From positions 496,001 to 560,000 of the forward strand of contig NZ_CP010817.1 in assembly GCF_000833025.1 (NCBI RefSeq): a stretch of DNA of 64,000 bases, given 5' to 3'. The notes below the pieces were generated by a model. That model made no database searches and was not told the DNA's origin. It saw nothing but the letters and a program-made list of their open reading frames with translations. This stretch comes from Myroides profundi. GTDB lineage: Bacteria; Bacteroidota; Bacteroidia; Flavobacteriales; Flavobacteriaceae. Both the position numbers and the translations under genes were made by a program. Of this stretch, positions 28,809 to 36,436 are shown in pieces (position 1 is the first letter of the stretch; each line of letters opens with the position of its first letter).

Positions 28809-28838
28809 CAAATGTAAATAAAATATCTAAACCTACAA
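28809..28838 (-). promoter_or_regulatory. Promoter of the large lipoprotein gene
   Basis: Reverse strand: TTG (28838-28836), 19-base spacer, TACATTTG (28816-28809), 34 bases before the ATG at 28775. Confidence 0.65.
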
Positions 28839-29021
28839 TAGTTATTTTTATTTTGTCTAAATAATTAATATTAAGTACTGATATATAAGATGTTGTGTTG
28901 TTTTTAAGAGTTGGTGTTTATTGTAGTGAATCTAAATAAAATAGATGGTCTAAGGAGCTTTATTTAGTTGTTTTTGAAGAACAAAGAAAGTAAGGAGATA
29001 AGATGCTAGACTAAAGCGCAC

Positions 29022-29054
29022 AAAAAAAGGCGCTATAATTAATTATAGCGCCTT
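29022..29054 (-). terminator. Terminator of rplU-rpmA
   Basis: A 28-base perfect palindrome (AAGGCGCTATAATT and its complement, 29027-29054) followed on the reverse strand by a run of seven T. Confidence 0.9.
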
Positions 29055-29103
29055 CTCTATGTTTTCTATTTACTTGTATTAAACAAATAAATAAGTTTGA
29101 TTC

Positions 29104-29364
29104 TTAAGCTTCAAATGGTAAAATAGAAACGTAAGACTTGTTGTCTTTTTTCTTTTGGAATTTAACAACACCGTCAACTTTTGCATGTAAAGTATGATCT
29201 TTCCCCATGTAAACGTTTTCACCAGCATTGTGCTTAGAACCTCTTTGTCTAACGATGATATTTCCAGCGATAGCTGCTTGACCACCATAAATCTTAACGC
29301 CTAAACGTTTCGATTCTGATTCTCTACCATTCTTAGAACTACCTACACCTTTTTTGTGTGCCAT
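29104..29364 (-). CDS. rpmA: 50S ribosomal protein bL27
   Basis: 86 residues with the typical start [29 protein letters not shown] and the segment [28 protein letters not shown]. The N-terminal tail reaches the peptidyl transferase centre. No cleavable N-terminal extension as in Firmicutes. Second gene of rplU-rpmA, 24 bases after rplU. Confidence 0.98.
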   Translation of the reverse strand: MAHKKGVGSSKNGRESESKRLGVKIYGGQAAIAGNIIVRQRGSKHNAGENVYMGKDHTLHAKVDGVVKFQKKKDNKSYVSILPFEA

Positions 29365-29388
29365 GACGTTTTAAATTTAGTTTGTTAA

Positions 29389-29751
29389 TTACTCAGCTGC
29401 TTCAGCAGTTTCTTTTTTAGTTGCTTTCTTTTTAGCTCCTCCTGCATTGATTCCCTCAATAACAATTTGAGTTAAAGCTTGTCTGTGTCCGTTTTTCTTT
29501 TTGTAACCTTTTCTTCTTTTCTTTTTGAAAACGATTACTTTGTCACCTTGTAGGTGTTGTAAAACTTTAGCTTCCACAGAAGCACCTTCTATAGCTGGGG
29601 CGCCTAGAGTGATGTTGTTGTTGTCATCAACTAAAAGAACTTTGTCAAAAGTAACTTTTGATCCTTCTTCAGTTGCTAAACGGTGTACATACACTTTTTG
29701 GTCTTTGCTAACTTTGAATTGTTGCCCTGCTATCTCTACGATTGCGTACAT
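29389..29751 (-). CDS. rplU: 50S ribosomal protein bL21
   Basis: 120 residues. Core bL21 ([25 protein letters not shown] ... [31 protein letters not shown]) plus a C-terminal Lys/Ala/Glu tail of about 16 residues that many bL21 proteins of this phylum also carry. It binds 23S rRNA. First gene of the operon, with a complete promoter just upstream. Confidence 0.98.
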   Translation of the reverse strand: MYAIVEIAGQQFKVSKDQKVYVHRLATEEGSKVTFDKVLLVDDNNNITLGAPAIEGASVEAKVLQHLQGDKVIVFKKKRRKGYKKKNGHRQALTQIVIEGINAGGAKKKATKKETAEAAE

Positions 29752-29781
29752 AACAAAAAATTAAAATGTTTATTAAGGGTG

Positions 29782-29810
29782 CAAATATACATTTAATTTC
29801 TTATTTACAA
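29782..29810 (-). promoter_or_regulatory. Promoter of rplU-rpmA
   Basis: Reverse strand: TTG (29810-29808), 18-base spacer, TATATTTG (29789-29782), 31 bases before the rplU ATG; a full consensus match. Confidence 0.8.
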
Positions 29811-30120
29811 AAGTTTTACACCTCCCATTTATAATATTTTTTATTTCTATTTTGGTGTAAATGAGTTAGTTCTGATATACTTTATTATCTTATAAAGTTT
29901 GTTTAAGGTGGGGTGTGATAGATCATTAGTAGTAGATATCCTCTTTTGATGACGGTATTATAAGGAATGTAAGTCTTGTTTGTAGCTGACGTAGATTGTC
30001 ATTTTTATAAATTACTTAAGTATTTATTTAATAAAGTTTGAAAATATTTTAGAAATAGTGTAACATAATTTAAAATGTAGCTACTTATTAGGTTATAACC
30101 TAATTTCAAAATATTGTAGA
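29811..30120. other. Intergenic region upstream of the M16 peptidase pair
   Basis: 310 bases of A/T-rich sequence between the divergent rplU and M16 genes; no gene seen. The only structure recognised is the 18-base palindrome at 30087-30104. Confidence 0.5.
30087..30104. promoter_or_regulatory. 18-base perfect palindrome before the M16 peptidase pair
   Basis: ATTAGGTTA and its exact complement TAACCTAAT abut without spacer, ending 16 bases before the M16 ATG. A dimeric regulator site or a 5'-UTR hairpin are both possible. Confidence 0.5.
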
Positions 30121-31440
30121 ATGAAAAAATCTTTATTGGTTCTAGGCTCATTATTCTTCGGAATATCTGCCTTAGCTCAAAAAGTGGAATTCGAGCAGTA
30201 CACTTTAGATAACGGATTACACGTTATCTTACATCAAGACAAATCAGCTCCTGTAGTAGTGACATCAGTGATGTACCACGTAGGGGCTAAAGATGAGAAC
30301 CCTGATAGAACAGGATTTGCTCACTTCTTTGAACACTTATTGTTTGAAGGAACGAAGAATATCGAGCGCGGTGAGTGGTTTAAGATAGTAACTGCTAATG
30401 GAGGTAATAATAATGCTAATACTTCTGATGACCGTACTTATTATTATGAAGTATTCCCTTCTAATAATTTAGAGCTTGGACTTTGGATGGAGTCTGAGCG
30501 TCTGATGCACCCTATTATTAATCAGATAGGAGTAACTACTCAGAATGAAGTAGTAAAAGAAGAAAAGAGACTACGTGTAGATAATCAGCCTTATGGTCAA
30601 TTATTCTCAGAAGTGAAGAAAAATCTATTCGTTAAGCATCCTTATCGTTGGGCACCTATTGGTTCTATGGAACATTTAGATGCATCTACATTAGAGGAGT
30701 TCTTAGCTTTTAATAAGAAGTTTTATTTACCAAATAACGCTGTTTTAGTTGTAGCTGGTGATTTTGAGAAAGATCAAGCTAAGACGTGGATCAAACAGTA
30801 TTTTGGACCTATCGCTAAAGGAACTCCAGTTGTAAAAAACAAATTTGAGGAAGATCCTATTACAAAAGAAATTCACGCTGAGTTTCAGGACCCGAATATT
30901 CAATTGCCAATGTTGATTGAAGCTTATCGTACGCCTTCTATGAAGACTCGTGATGCTCGTGTATTAGATATGATTTCTTCTATTTTATCAGGAGGAAAAA
31001 GCTCTAGATTGTATAAAAAAGTAGTTGACCAGAAGAAGATGGCTTTAGAAATGTCTTCATTTAACTTAAGTCAAGAAGACTATGGAATCTACTTCATTTA
31101 TGGTATTCCGATGCAAGGTTTTGCTTCGGCTGATTTAATTAAAGAAATTGATGAAGAAATCGAGAAATTACAGACTGAGTTAATTTCAGAACGCGACTTC
31201 CAGAAACTTCAGAACGTTTTCGAAAAGCAATATGTTGATTCTAACTTTAATGTAGAAGGATTAGCTGAGAATCTTGCTTCTTATTACCTATTGTACGGTG
31301 ATGTTAATCTAATTAATACGAATATAGATATCTATAGAAGTATCACTAGAGAAGAGATTCGCGATGTAGCTAAAAAATACCTAAATAAAAATCAAAGGTT
31401 AATTTTGGATTATATCCCTACAAAGAAAGCTAATAACTAA
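30121..31440 (+). CDS. M16-family zinc metallopeptidase (catalytic partner)
   Basis: 439 residues: signal peptide MKKSLLVLGSLFFGISALAQ, then the inverted zinc motif HFFEH (His68, Glu71, His72) with the downstream acidic segment NEVVKEEKRLRVDN supplying the third ligand, and the C-terminal M16 half (from about 190). It is a periplasmic or outer-membrane-facing peptidase of the PqqL/pitrilysin type. The next gene encodes a related protein without the zinc motif, 19 bases downstream, so the pair probably forms a heterodimer with one active and one substrate-binding subunit. Substrate unknown. Confidence 0.94.
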   Translation: MKKSLLVLGSLFFGISALAQKVEFEQYTLDNGLHVILHQDKSAPVVVTSVMYHVGAKDENPDRTGFAHFFEHLLFEGTKNIERGEWFKIVTANGGNNNANTSDDRTYYYEVFPSNNLELGLWMESERLMHPIINQIGVTTQNEVVKEEKRLRVDNQPYGQLFSEVKKNLFVKHPYRWAPIGSMEHLDASTLEEFLAFNKKFYLPNNAVLVVAGDFEKDQAKTWIKQYFGPIAKGTPVVKNKFEEDPITKEIHAEFQDPNIQLPMLIEAYRTPSMKTRDARVLDMISSILSGGKSSRLYKKVVDQKKMALEMSSFNLSQEDYGIYFIYGIPMQGFASADLIKEIDEEIEKLQTELISERDFQKLQNVFEKQYVDSNFNVEGLAENLASYYLLYGDVNLINTNIDIYRSITREEIRDVAKKYLNKNQRLILDYIPTKKANN

Positions 31441-31459
31441 TTTTAACTGTAGACTAGAA

Positions 31460-33511
31460 ATGAAAAAAATATATATTTATGCTGCAAGTGTAGTGTTTGC
31501 TTTGGCAGCTTTAGAAGTACAAGCTCAAGATAGAAAACAGCCTGTAGCGGGGCCTGCGCCAGTAGTGCATGTAGGACAGCCTACTTCTTTTGTACTAAAG
31601 AATGGGATGAAGGTGATGGTTGTTCAGAATACGAAATTACCTAGAGTATCATATACATTGAGTATTGATAATCCGTTAATCTATGATGGGGATAAAGCTG
31701 GGGTAGCTACTATCTTATCAGAGATGTTAGGGAATGAGACTAAGAAGATGAATAAAGATCAGTTCTTAGAAGAAATAGACTTCTTAGGAGCTAGAATTAA
31801 TTTCCATACAGGTGGTGCTTCAGCGAATGGATTGTCTAAACACAATGAGACTATTCTTAACTTATTAGCTGATGGAGTAATCAATTCTGTACTGACACAA
31901 GAAGAATTCGACAAGGCAAAAGCAAAAGCTATCGAAGGTGTGAAGTCTGGTGAGAACAGTGTGACTAATATCGCTCATAGAGTAGAAGATGCAGTATTAT
32001 ACGGAAAGAATACTCCAGTGGGAGAATTCGAAACGGAGAAGACATTAAGTAATGTAACTTTTGCTGATGTACAAGCATACTTTAAGAAGTATTACTCTCC
32101 TGAGAACGCATACTTAGTAGTGGTAGGAGATATTGATTATAAAAAGACAGAGAAATCTATCAAGGGACTTTTTGAGGCTTGGAATAAATCGAATACACAG
32201 TACAAAGATGTTGTTTATAAAGGGAACGTTAGTGCTACAGAGATTAACTTCGTAGATATGCCTAACGCTGTTCAGTCAGAAATAGCACTAGTGAATGAGG
32301 TGGAATTAAAAATGACTGACAAAGATTATTTTGCTGTTATTTTGGCTAACCAAATTCTTGGAGGTGGAGGAGAAGGTCGTCTTTTCTTAAACTTACGTGA
32401 GGCACATGGTTGGACGTATGGAGCGTATTCTTCTATAAGTACAGCTCGTAAGTATCCTGGTAAATTTAGAGCGACAGCTGCAGTGCGTAACGTAGTTACA
32501 GATAGCGCTGTAACAGAGTTTATAAAAGAGATAGACCTTATCCGTACGACTCCTGTTAAAGAAGAAGAACTGAAGTTAGCAAAAGCTAAATATGTAGGTA
32601 ACTTCGTGATGGAAATCCAGAAACCTGCTACTGTAGCTAGGTATGCTCTTAATAAAGAGTTGTATAAGCTTCCAGCGGATTTTTATGAGAACTACATTAA
32701 GAATATCAATGCTGTAACGATAGCAGATGTACAGAAAGCTGCTCAGAAGTATTTCCTTAAGGATAATATGCGTATCGTTATCGTAGGTAAAGGTAGTGAC
32801 GTATTACCAGGATTAGAGAAATTAGGTTATCCTATTAAGTACTATACTAAAGAGGCTGATGAAGCTAGTAAGCCAGCAGACAAAAAAGTATTGTCTAAAG
32901 ATGTTACAGTTGCTACTGTTGTAGATAAGTACATTAACGCTATCGGTGGAGCGAAGAAATTATCTGAGGTGAAATCTCTTATGGTTATTAGCGAAGCTGA
33001 AGTACAAGGGATGAAGCTAGAGTCTGTTACTAAACTAAAAGAGGGGTATTTATTATCTGAACAAAAGATGATGGGAAATACTGTTTCTAAGCAAGTAGTG
33101 AATCCTCAAGGTGCATACATCGTAGCTCAAGGACAAAAAATGGAGATGAAAGGTGAAGAGTTAAAAGCATTACAGGCAGAAGCAACACCATTTCCAGAGT
33201 TAAAATTAAAGGCTAATAGTGAAGCTTCTATCGCTGGAGTAGAGGTAGTGAATGGTAAACAAGCTGTAGGTATCAAATCTGGAAAAGTAGTAACATACTA
33301 TGATTTAGAGACTGGGCTTAAGGTATCATCTGTAGCTACACAAGAGCAAGGAGGACAAGTAATGAATATCGTAACTACATACGAAGATTATAAAGAAGTA
33401 AAAGGAATTAAAATGCCTTTTAAGAATGTAATGAATGTAGGAATAGAGATCATAAACAAAGTTTCTGAAGTTAAAATCAACGAAGGAGTGACTGATGCAG
33501 ATTTTAAATAA
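31460..33511 (+). CDS. M16-family non-catalytic partner with C-terminal extension
   Basis: 683 residues: signal peptide MKKIYIYAASVVFALAALEVQA, two M16 domains (about 45-450) in which the HxxEH position reads AGVATILSEMLGNE, so zinc binding is lost, but the partner-site motif GGGGEGRLFLNLREAHGWTYGAYSS is kept. Residues about 475-683 are an added domain (VDKYINAIGGAKKLSEVKSLMVISEAEVQG...TYEDYKEVKGIKMPFK), which resembles the LolA/DUF4292-like beta sheets found on other Bacteroidota outer-membrane proteins. It acts with the preceding peptidase. Confidence 0.9.
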   Translation: MKKIYIYAASVVFALAALEVQAQDRKQPVAGPAPVVHVGQPTSFVLKNGMKVMVVQNTKLPRVSYTLSIDNPLIYDGDKAGVATILSEMLGNETKKMNKDQFLEEIDFLGARINFHTGGASANGLSKHNETILNLLADGVINSVLTQEEFDKAKAKAIEGVKSGENSVTNIAHRVEDAVLYGKNTPVGEFETEKTLSNVTFADVQAYFKKYYSPENAYLVVVGDIDYKKTEKSIKGLFEAWNKSNTQYKDVVYKGNVSATEINFVDMPNAVQSEIALVNEVELKMTDKDYFAVILANQILGGGGEGRLFLNLREAHGWTYGAYSSISTARKYPGKFRATAAVRNVVTDSAVTEFIKEIDLIRTTPVKEEELKLAKAKYVGNFVMEIQKPATVARYALNKELYKLPADFYENYIKNINAVTIADVQKAAQKYFLKDNMRIVIVGKGSDVLPGLEKLGYPIKYYTKEADEASKPADKKVLSKDVTVATVVDKYINAIGGAKKLSEVKSLMVISEAEVQGMKLESVTKLKEGYLLSEQKMMGNTVSKQVVNPQGAYIVAQGQKMEMKGEELKALQAEATPFPELKLKANSEASIAGVEVVNGKQAVGIKSGKVVTYYDLETGLKVSSVATQEQGGQVMNIVTTYEDYKEVKGIKMPFKNVMNVGIEIINKVSEVKINEGVTDADFK

Positions 33512-33535
33512 TTGATTATCTAAATAATAGAATTG

Positions 33536-33569
33536 AAAAAGCAACTGATTTATCAGTTGCTTTTTTTAT
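33536..33569 (+). terminator. Terminator of the M16 pair
   Basis: Arms AAAAAGCAACTGAT (33536-33549) and ATCAGTTGCTTTTT (33552-33565) with a very short loop, followed by T. A TATTTTTG box (33567-33574) for the next gene begins inside the T run. Confidence 0.85.
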
Positions 33570-33574
33570 TTTTG
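33567..33574 (+). promoter_or_regulatory. -7 element of the HMA lipoprotein gene
   Basis: TATTTTTG, 35 bases before the ATG; no TTG at the normal distance was found. Confidence 0.45.
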
Positions 33575-33609
33575 TACCATCAAGAATGTAATTTTAAAAA
33601 ACCACAAAG

Positions 33610-33969
33610 ATGAAAATAGTAAAGTCAATAGGCTTCATGATGTTAGGAGCTATATTATTAGTATCGTGTAAGAATGAAGAGAAGACAGCTGATGCGTCAG
33701 TATCTACTGCATCTACAGAAGTAGCTGGTAATGTGGAGCACACTACATTTAAGATCGACGGGATGACGTGTGAGATAGGATGTGCGAAGCTTATAGAAGG
33801 TAAGTTAGCAGGGTTAGACGGAGTGAAGTTAGCTAAAGTTGACTTTGATACTAAGACTGCAGAGATAGACTTTGATGAATCTAAGCAGAGTGTAGAGTCG
33901 TTAGTAGGTACTGTAGAGAAGATCGCTAATGGAATTTATAAGGTAGAGAGCGTTAGTGCTACTAAATAA
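33610..33969 (+). CDS. Lipoprotein with heavy-metal-associated (HMA) domain
   Basis: 119 residues: SPII signal ending LLVSC (Cys20), a short linker, then one HMA domain (about 44-112) with GMTCEIGCAK. The two cysteines (Cys54, Cys58) are separated by three residues instead of the usual two, a variant known to me from other Bacteroidota lipoproteins. The ferredoxin-like fold normally binds Cu(I) or Zn(II), so this is likely a periplasmic metal-binding or chaperone protein. It is monocistronic with a terminator behind it; no P-type ATPase or efflux gene is adjacent. Confidence 0.85.
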   Translation: MKIVKSIGFMMLGAILLVSCKNEEKTADASVSTASTEVAGNVEHTTFKIDGMTCEIGCAKLIEGKLAGLDGVKLAKVDFDTKTAEIDFDESKQSVESLVGTVEKIANGIYKVESVSATK

Positions 33970-34022
33970 TAAGAACAATATAAGAGTAGGGGCATTCCTC
34001 ATCTGTTTAAATATTTGATCTA

Positions 34023-34055
34023 AAGCGAGTGTGTTGAGACATACTCGCTTTTTTT
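34023..34055 (+). terminator. Terminator of the HMA lipoprotein gene
   Basis: Arms AAGCGAGT (34023-34030) and ACTCGCTT (34043-34050) followed by a run of T, six bases before the left end of the IS element. Confidence 0.8.
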
Positions 34056-34061
34056 ATTGAT

Positions 34062-34087
34062 TGACCCGTCCTAAAAAAACTGTACAG
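34062..34087 (+). repeat. IS left inverted repeat
   Basis: Begins TGACCCGTCCTA and ends ACTGTACAG; pairs with 35594-35619 with five mismatches. Confidence 0.92.
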
Positions 34088-34105
34088 TTTTTAAAACATT
34101 AAAAG

Positions 34106-34639
34106 ATGGGAAGAGAACCAAAAAACAAAGAGCGTTATCATTTAAAATTCATAGAACAAATAGTTCAAGAAATAGAGAATGGAGCAAGTCAAAATTCGGT
34201 AATTCGCGAGTATAGCCTAAATAAATCTACGCTAAATCGTTGGGTTAAGAAATATGCAAGTCCCGAGTATCATGCTACACGTAAGAATAAAGTTTATTCA
34301 GAAAGCCTTAAACGTCAAGTAGTTCATAGTATTACAGAACACCATATGACAGCACAAGAAGCCTGTATAATGTATGGTGTAGAAAGTATAAGTACAATAA
34401 ATAACTGGTTGTTAGTTAATTATAATAAAAACATAGATATTTGTAATGCAATTGTTATTCCGTCACTTATGGAAGAAAAAACATCCAATACAGAATCTTT
34501 AGAAATTAAAGCTTTAAAAAAGGCTTTATCAGAGGCACAATTTAAGATAGTAGCTTTAAATACATTGATAGATGTAGCAGAGAAAAGTTTGGATATTGAT
34601 ATCAGAAAAAAGTCTGGTTCCAAGCAGTTGAAGAAGTAA
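34106..34639 (+). CDS. IS3-family transposase OrfA
   Basis: 177 residues with two helix-turn-helix units (NSVIREYSLNKSTLNRWVKKY at about 32-52; TAQEACIMYGVESISTINNWL near 82-102) and a C-terminal heptad-like helix (ESLEIKALKKALSEAQFKIVALNTLIDVAEKSL) that in this family mediates multimerisation. It binds the element's ends and alone tends to inhibit transposition. At codons 168-169 the heptamer A AAA AAG (34606-34612) allows a -1 shift into OrfB, giving the 478-residue OrfAB transposase. Confidence 0.93.
   Translation: MGREPKNKERYHLKFIEQIVQEIENGASQNSVIREYSLNKSTLNRWVKKYASPEYHATRKNKVYSESLKRQVVHSITEHHMTAQEACIMYGVESISTINNWLLVNYNKNIDICNAIVIPSLMEEKTSNTESLEIKALKKALSEAQFKIVALNTLIDVAEKSLDIDIRKKSGSKQLKK
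34606..34612 (+). promoter_or_regulatory. Programmed -1 ribosomal frameshift site
   Basis: A_AAA_AAG in the OrfA reading frame (AGA AAA AAG). After slipping by one base the frame continues as GTC TGG TTC CAA and stays open to the OrfB stop at 35541, as is standard in IS3 elements. Confidence 0.88.
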
Positions 34640-35541
34640 AACTCTTATACCCTAATAAGGGAATAAAAAAAATATGTCAACTGTTTGGTAAAACTCGAAG
34701 TGCTTATTATCAGTCAATAGACAGATACGCAAGTCAATCTATTAAAGATGAGATTATTCTTCAAGAAGTTTTAAATATTAGAGCTACTCTACCAAGAGTA
34801 GGTACTCGAAAACTTCAACATATGTTACAAGAACGCTTAGGTTCGCACAATATAAGCGTAGGAAGAGATTATCTGTTTGATTTATTAGACAGTCATAAAA
34901 TGTTGGTTAGGCAACGAAAGCGCAAAGCATATACAACAGACTCCAGAGCTTGGAGAGGACAGTATTTAGACTTGTATAATGGAGTAAAAGTTACTAGACC
35001 AGAACAATTTTGGGTAAGTGACATCACCTATATCAGGTTAAATAATACTTGGGGCTATTTAAGTTTAATCACAGATGCTTATTCTCATAAAATAATGGGC
35101 TATAGTTTTAGCTTAGATTTAACTACTAATGGATGCTTACAAGCCTTGAAAATGGCATTAAAGAACAGGATTTATACAGAGAAACTTATTCATCATTCAG
35201 ATCGAGGATGTCAATACTGCAGTAGTGTTTATACTAAAATACTGATAGAAAACAACATATCTATTAGTACAACACAAGGTGGTGAACCAAGAGATAATGC
35301 AATAGCTGAGCGTGTAAATGGTATAATTAAAGGTGAATTTGATTTAAACTATTCAAGTTTAGGTTATCAAAAAACGATTGATAAAATTAAGAATAGTATA
35401 GAAGCTTATAACCAAATTAGACCTCATGATAGTTGTGATAGGTTAACTCCAAATCAAGCTCATTTAAAGACAGGTATTCTAACTAAGAGATGGAAGAATT
35501 ATTACAAGACTAATAAACAAAAACAACAACCTGTACAGTAA
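34612..35541 (+). CDS. IS3-family transposase OrfB (DDE integrase domain), made by -1 frameshift
   Basis: About 309 residues read after the slippage at 34612; no AUG exists before 34822, so most or all product should be the OrfAB fusion. The N-terminal region (EEVKLLYPNKGIKKICQLFGKTRSAYYQ) is HTH_21-like; the catalytic domain shows Asp in FWVSDITYIRL, Asp in HHSDRGCQY and Glu in DNAIAERVNG, with exactly 35 residues between the second Asp and the Glu, the canonical D(35)E spacing. The stop codon lies inside the first of three end-repeats. Confidence 0.93.
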   Translation, partial: VWFQAVEEVKLLYPNKGIKKICQLFGKTRSAYYQSIDRYASQSIKDEIILQEVLNIRATLPRVGTRKLQHMLQERLGSHNISVGRDYLFDLLDSHKMLVRQRKRKAYTTDSRAWRGQYLDLYNGVKVTRPEQFWVSDITYIRLNNTWGYLSLITDAYSHKIMGYSFSLDLTTNGCLQALKMALKNRIYTEKLIHHSDRGCQYCSSVYTKILIENNISISTTQGGEPRDNAIAERVNGIIKGEFDLNYSSLGYQKTIDKIKNSIEAYNQIRPHDSCDRLTPNQAHLKTGILTKRWKNYYKTNKQKQQPVQ

Positions 35542-35619
35542 TAAAAGGATTAATAAAAATCTGTACAGTATTAAGTAGGATTATTAACTATAACTGTACA
35601 GTTATAGTAGGACGAGACA
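35531..35619 (+). repeat. Three tandem degenerate copies of the IS right end
   Basis: CTGTACAGT, the inner part of the terminal repeat, occurs at 35531, 35561 and 35594, each followed by an A/T-rich stretch containing AGGA at similar distance (AAAAGGAT, AGTAGGAT, AGTAGGAC). Only the outermost copy ends in GAGACA and serves as the right end. Confidence 0.85.
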
Positions 35620-35633
35620 GATTTCGTTCGCTT

Positions 35634-35666
35634 TGAGTCCGTAGTGAGTCCGTAGTGAGTCCGTTA
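35634..35666. repeat. 11-bp tandem repeat (3 units)
   Basis: TGAGTCCGTAG twice, then TGAGTCCGTTA, contiguous, just outside the IS right end. It is not part of the IS since it lies beyond the target duplication. Confidence 0.8.
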
Positions 35667-35744
35667 TTTTGGATGATTTAACGGAGTTGTGATGTACTGA
35701 TGATGTAGAAATGAAGTTAGCATAACGAAGAAGACTCCTATAAA

Positions 35745-35780
35745 AACAAAATGGAACTAATCTATAAAGACTAGCTCCAT
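35745..35780 (-). terminator. Terminator of mutY-ssb-gldD
   Basis: Reverse strand: ATGGAGCTAGTCT, short loop, GATTAGTTCCAT (one wobble or mismatch), then TTTTGTTTTTAT, 26 bases past the gldD stop. Confidence 0.75.
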
Positions 35781-35805
35781 CGGAATATAAAAATCGAGAT
35801 GTATT

Positions 35806-36396
35806 CTATTTAATAGCAGGTGTGTTTACCTCCTGCTTACTAGTCCATTTAAGTGTCTCTAGTAGTGTTCTCATATCTTTCTTTACATATTCTGTAGCGG
35901 GTAAGATAGAGTCATAGTTTGGTTTAGCATAGAAGTATAGAGAGGCTACGATAAAGTTTTTTACACTGTCTGTAGCGTAGAACTGTACATTCGTGGCAGC
36001 GTTCCCCTGCACATCATATAGCATACCATATACTCTGTCATCAGAGTTGATATAAGGTTGTTCTATAATCTCATCAGCCTTCACGAAGTGCTCATAAGTA
36101 AGCTTCTGTGCGTCTTTTAGCAGTAGATTTAAGTTGTTCTCTACAGGCTTATAGTTGATGAAGATGGTGGCCTTCATCTGTGGGTAATGTATCTCTAGCG
36201 AGTTCTTTTTAGTCTCTTTAATAGTAGACCATTGATTCTGACTAAACTCAAAACCGTTTTCGTTTTGATAAGTCTTGTATTCCTGATTAGGATAGTCTAG
36301 AGCTAAGAAAGCATTTGGCTTAGGAGTAGTATCCTCTTTGCAGGCAGCGAAGAAGACTACAGATAATAGTAAAGTGCTTATATATTGGAATTTCAT
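35806..36396 (-). CDS. gldD: Gliding motility-associated lipoprotein GldD
   Basis: 196 residues with SPII signal (MKFQYISTLLLSVVFFAAC, Cys19) and the family features PKPNAFLALDYPNQEYK, SLEIHYPQMKATIFINYK and VYGMLYDVQGNAATNVQFYATDS. In Flavobacterium johnsoniae GldD is needed for gliding and is encoded after gldE. Here it follows ssb directly (40-base gap), with no gldE between. The protein lies in the cell envelope; its exact task in gliding or type IX secretion is unsettled. Non-gliding members of the family keep it too. Confidence 0.9.
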   Translation of the reverse strand: MKFQYISTLLLSVVFFAACKEDTTPKPNAFLALDYPNQEYKTYQNENGFEFSQNQWSTIKETKKNSLEIHYPQMKATIFINYKPVENNLNLLLKDAQKLTYEHFVKADEIIEQPYINSDDRVYGMLYDVQGNAATNVQFYATDSVKNFIVASLYFYAKPNYDSILPATEYVKKDMRTLLETLKWTSKQEVNTPAIK

Positions 36397-36436
36397 CTTT
36401 CTTATTTCGATTAAGGTTTACTAAGTAGTAACCTAC

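Larger units (their letters stand above)
34062..35619 (+). mobile_element. Complete IS3-family element (IS150-like)
   Basis: 1558 bases, bounded by 26-base imperfect inverted repeats (34062-34087 and 35594-35619; 21 of 26 positions match, starting TG and ending CA) and flanked by a 3-bp target duplication GAT (34059-34061 and 35620-35622). It encodes OrfA and a frameshifted OrfB with an intact DDE triad, so it looks active. OrfA length (177) and the 3-bp duplication fit the IS150 subgroup. It sits between the HMA lipoprotein terminator and gldD and interrupts no gene. Confidence 0.95.

Noticed and set aside
29079..29288. Reverse-strand reading frame overlapping rpmA
   Set aside because: Shadow of rpmA in another frame; composition not protein-like.
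34612..34821. Interpreting OrfA/OrfB break as a disabling frameshift
   Set aside because: A canonical A_AAA_AAG slippery site and intact downstream frame show programmed frameshifting, normal in IS3 elements.
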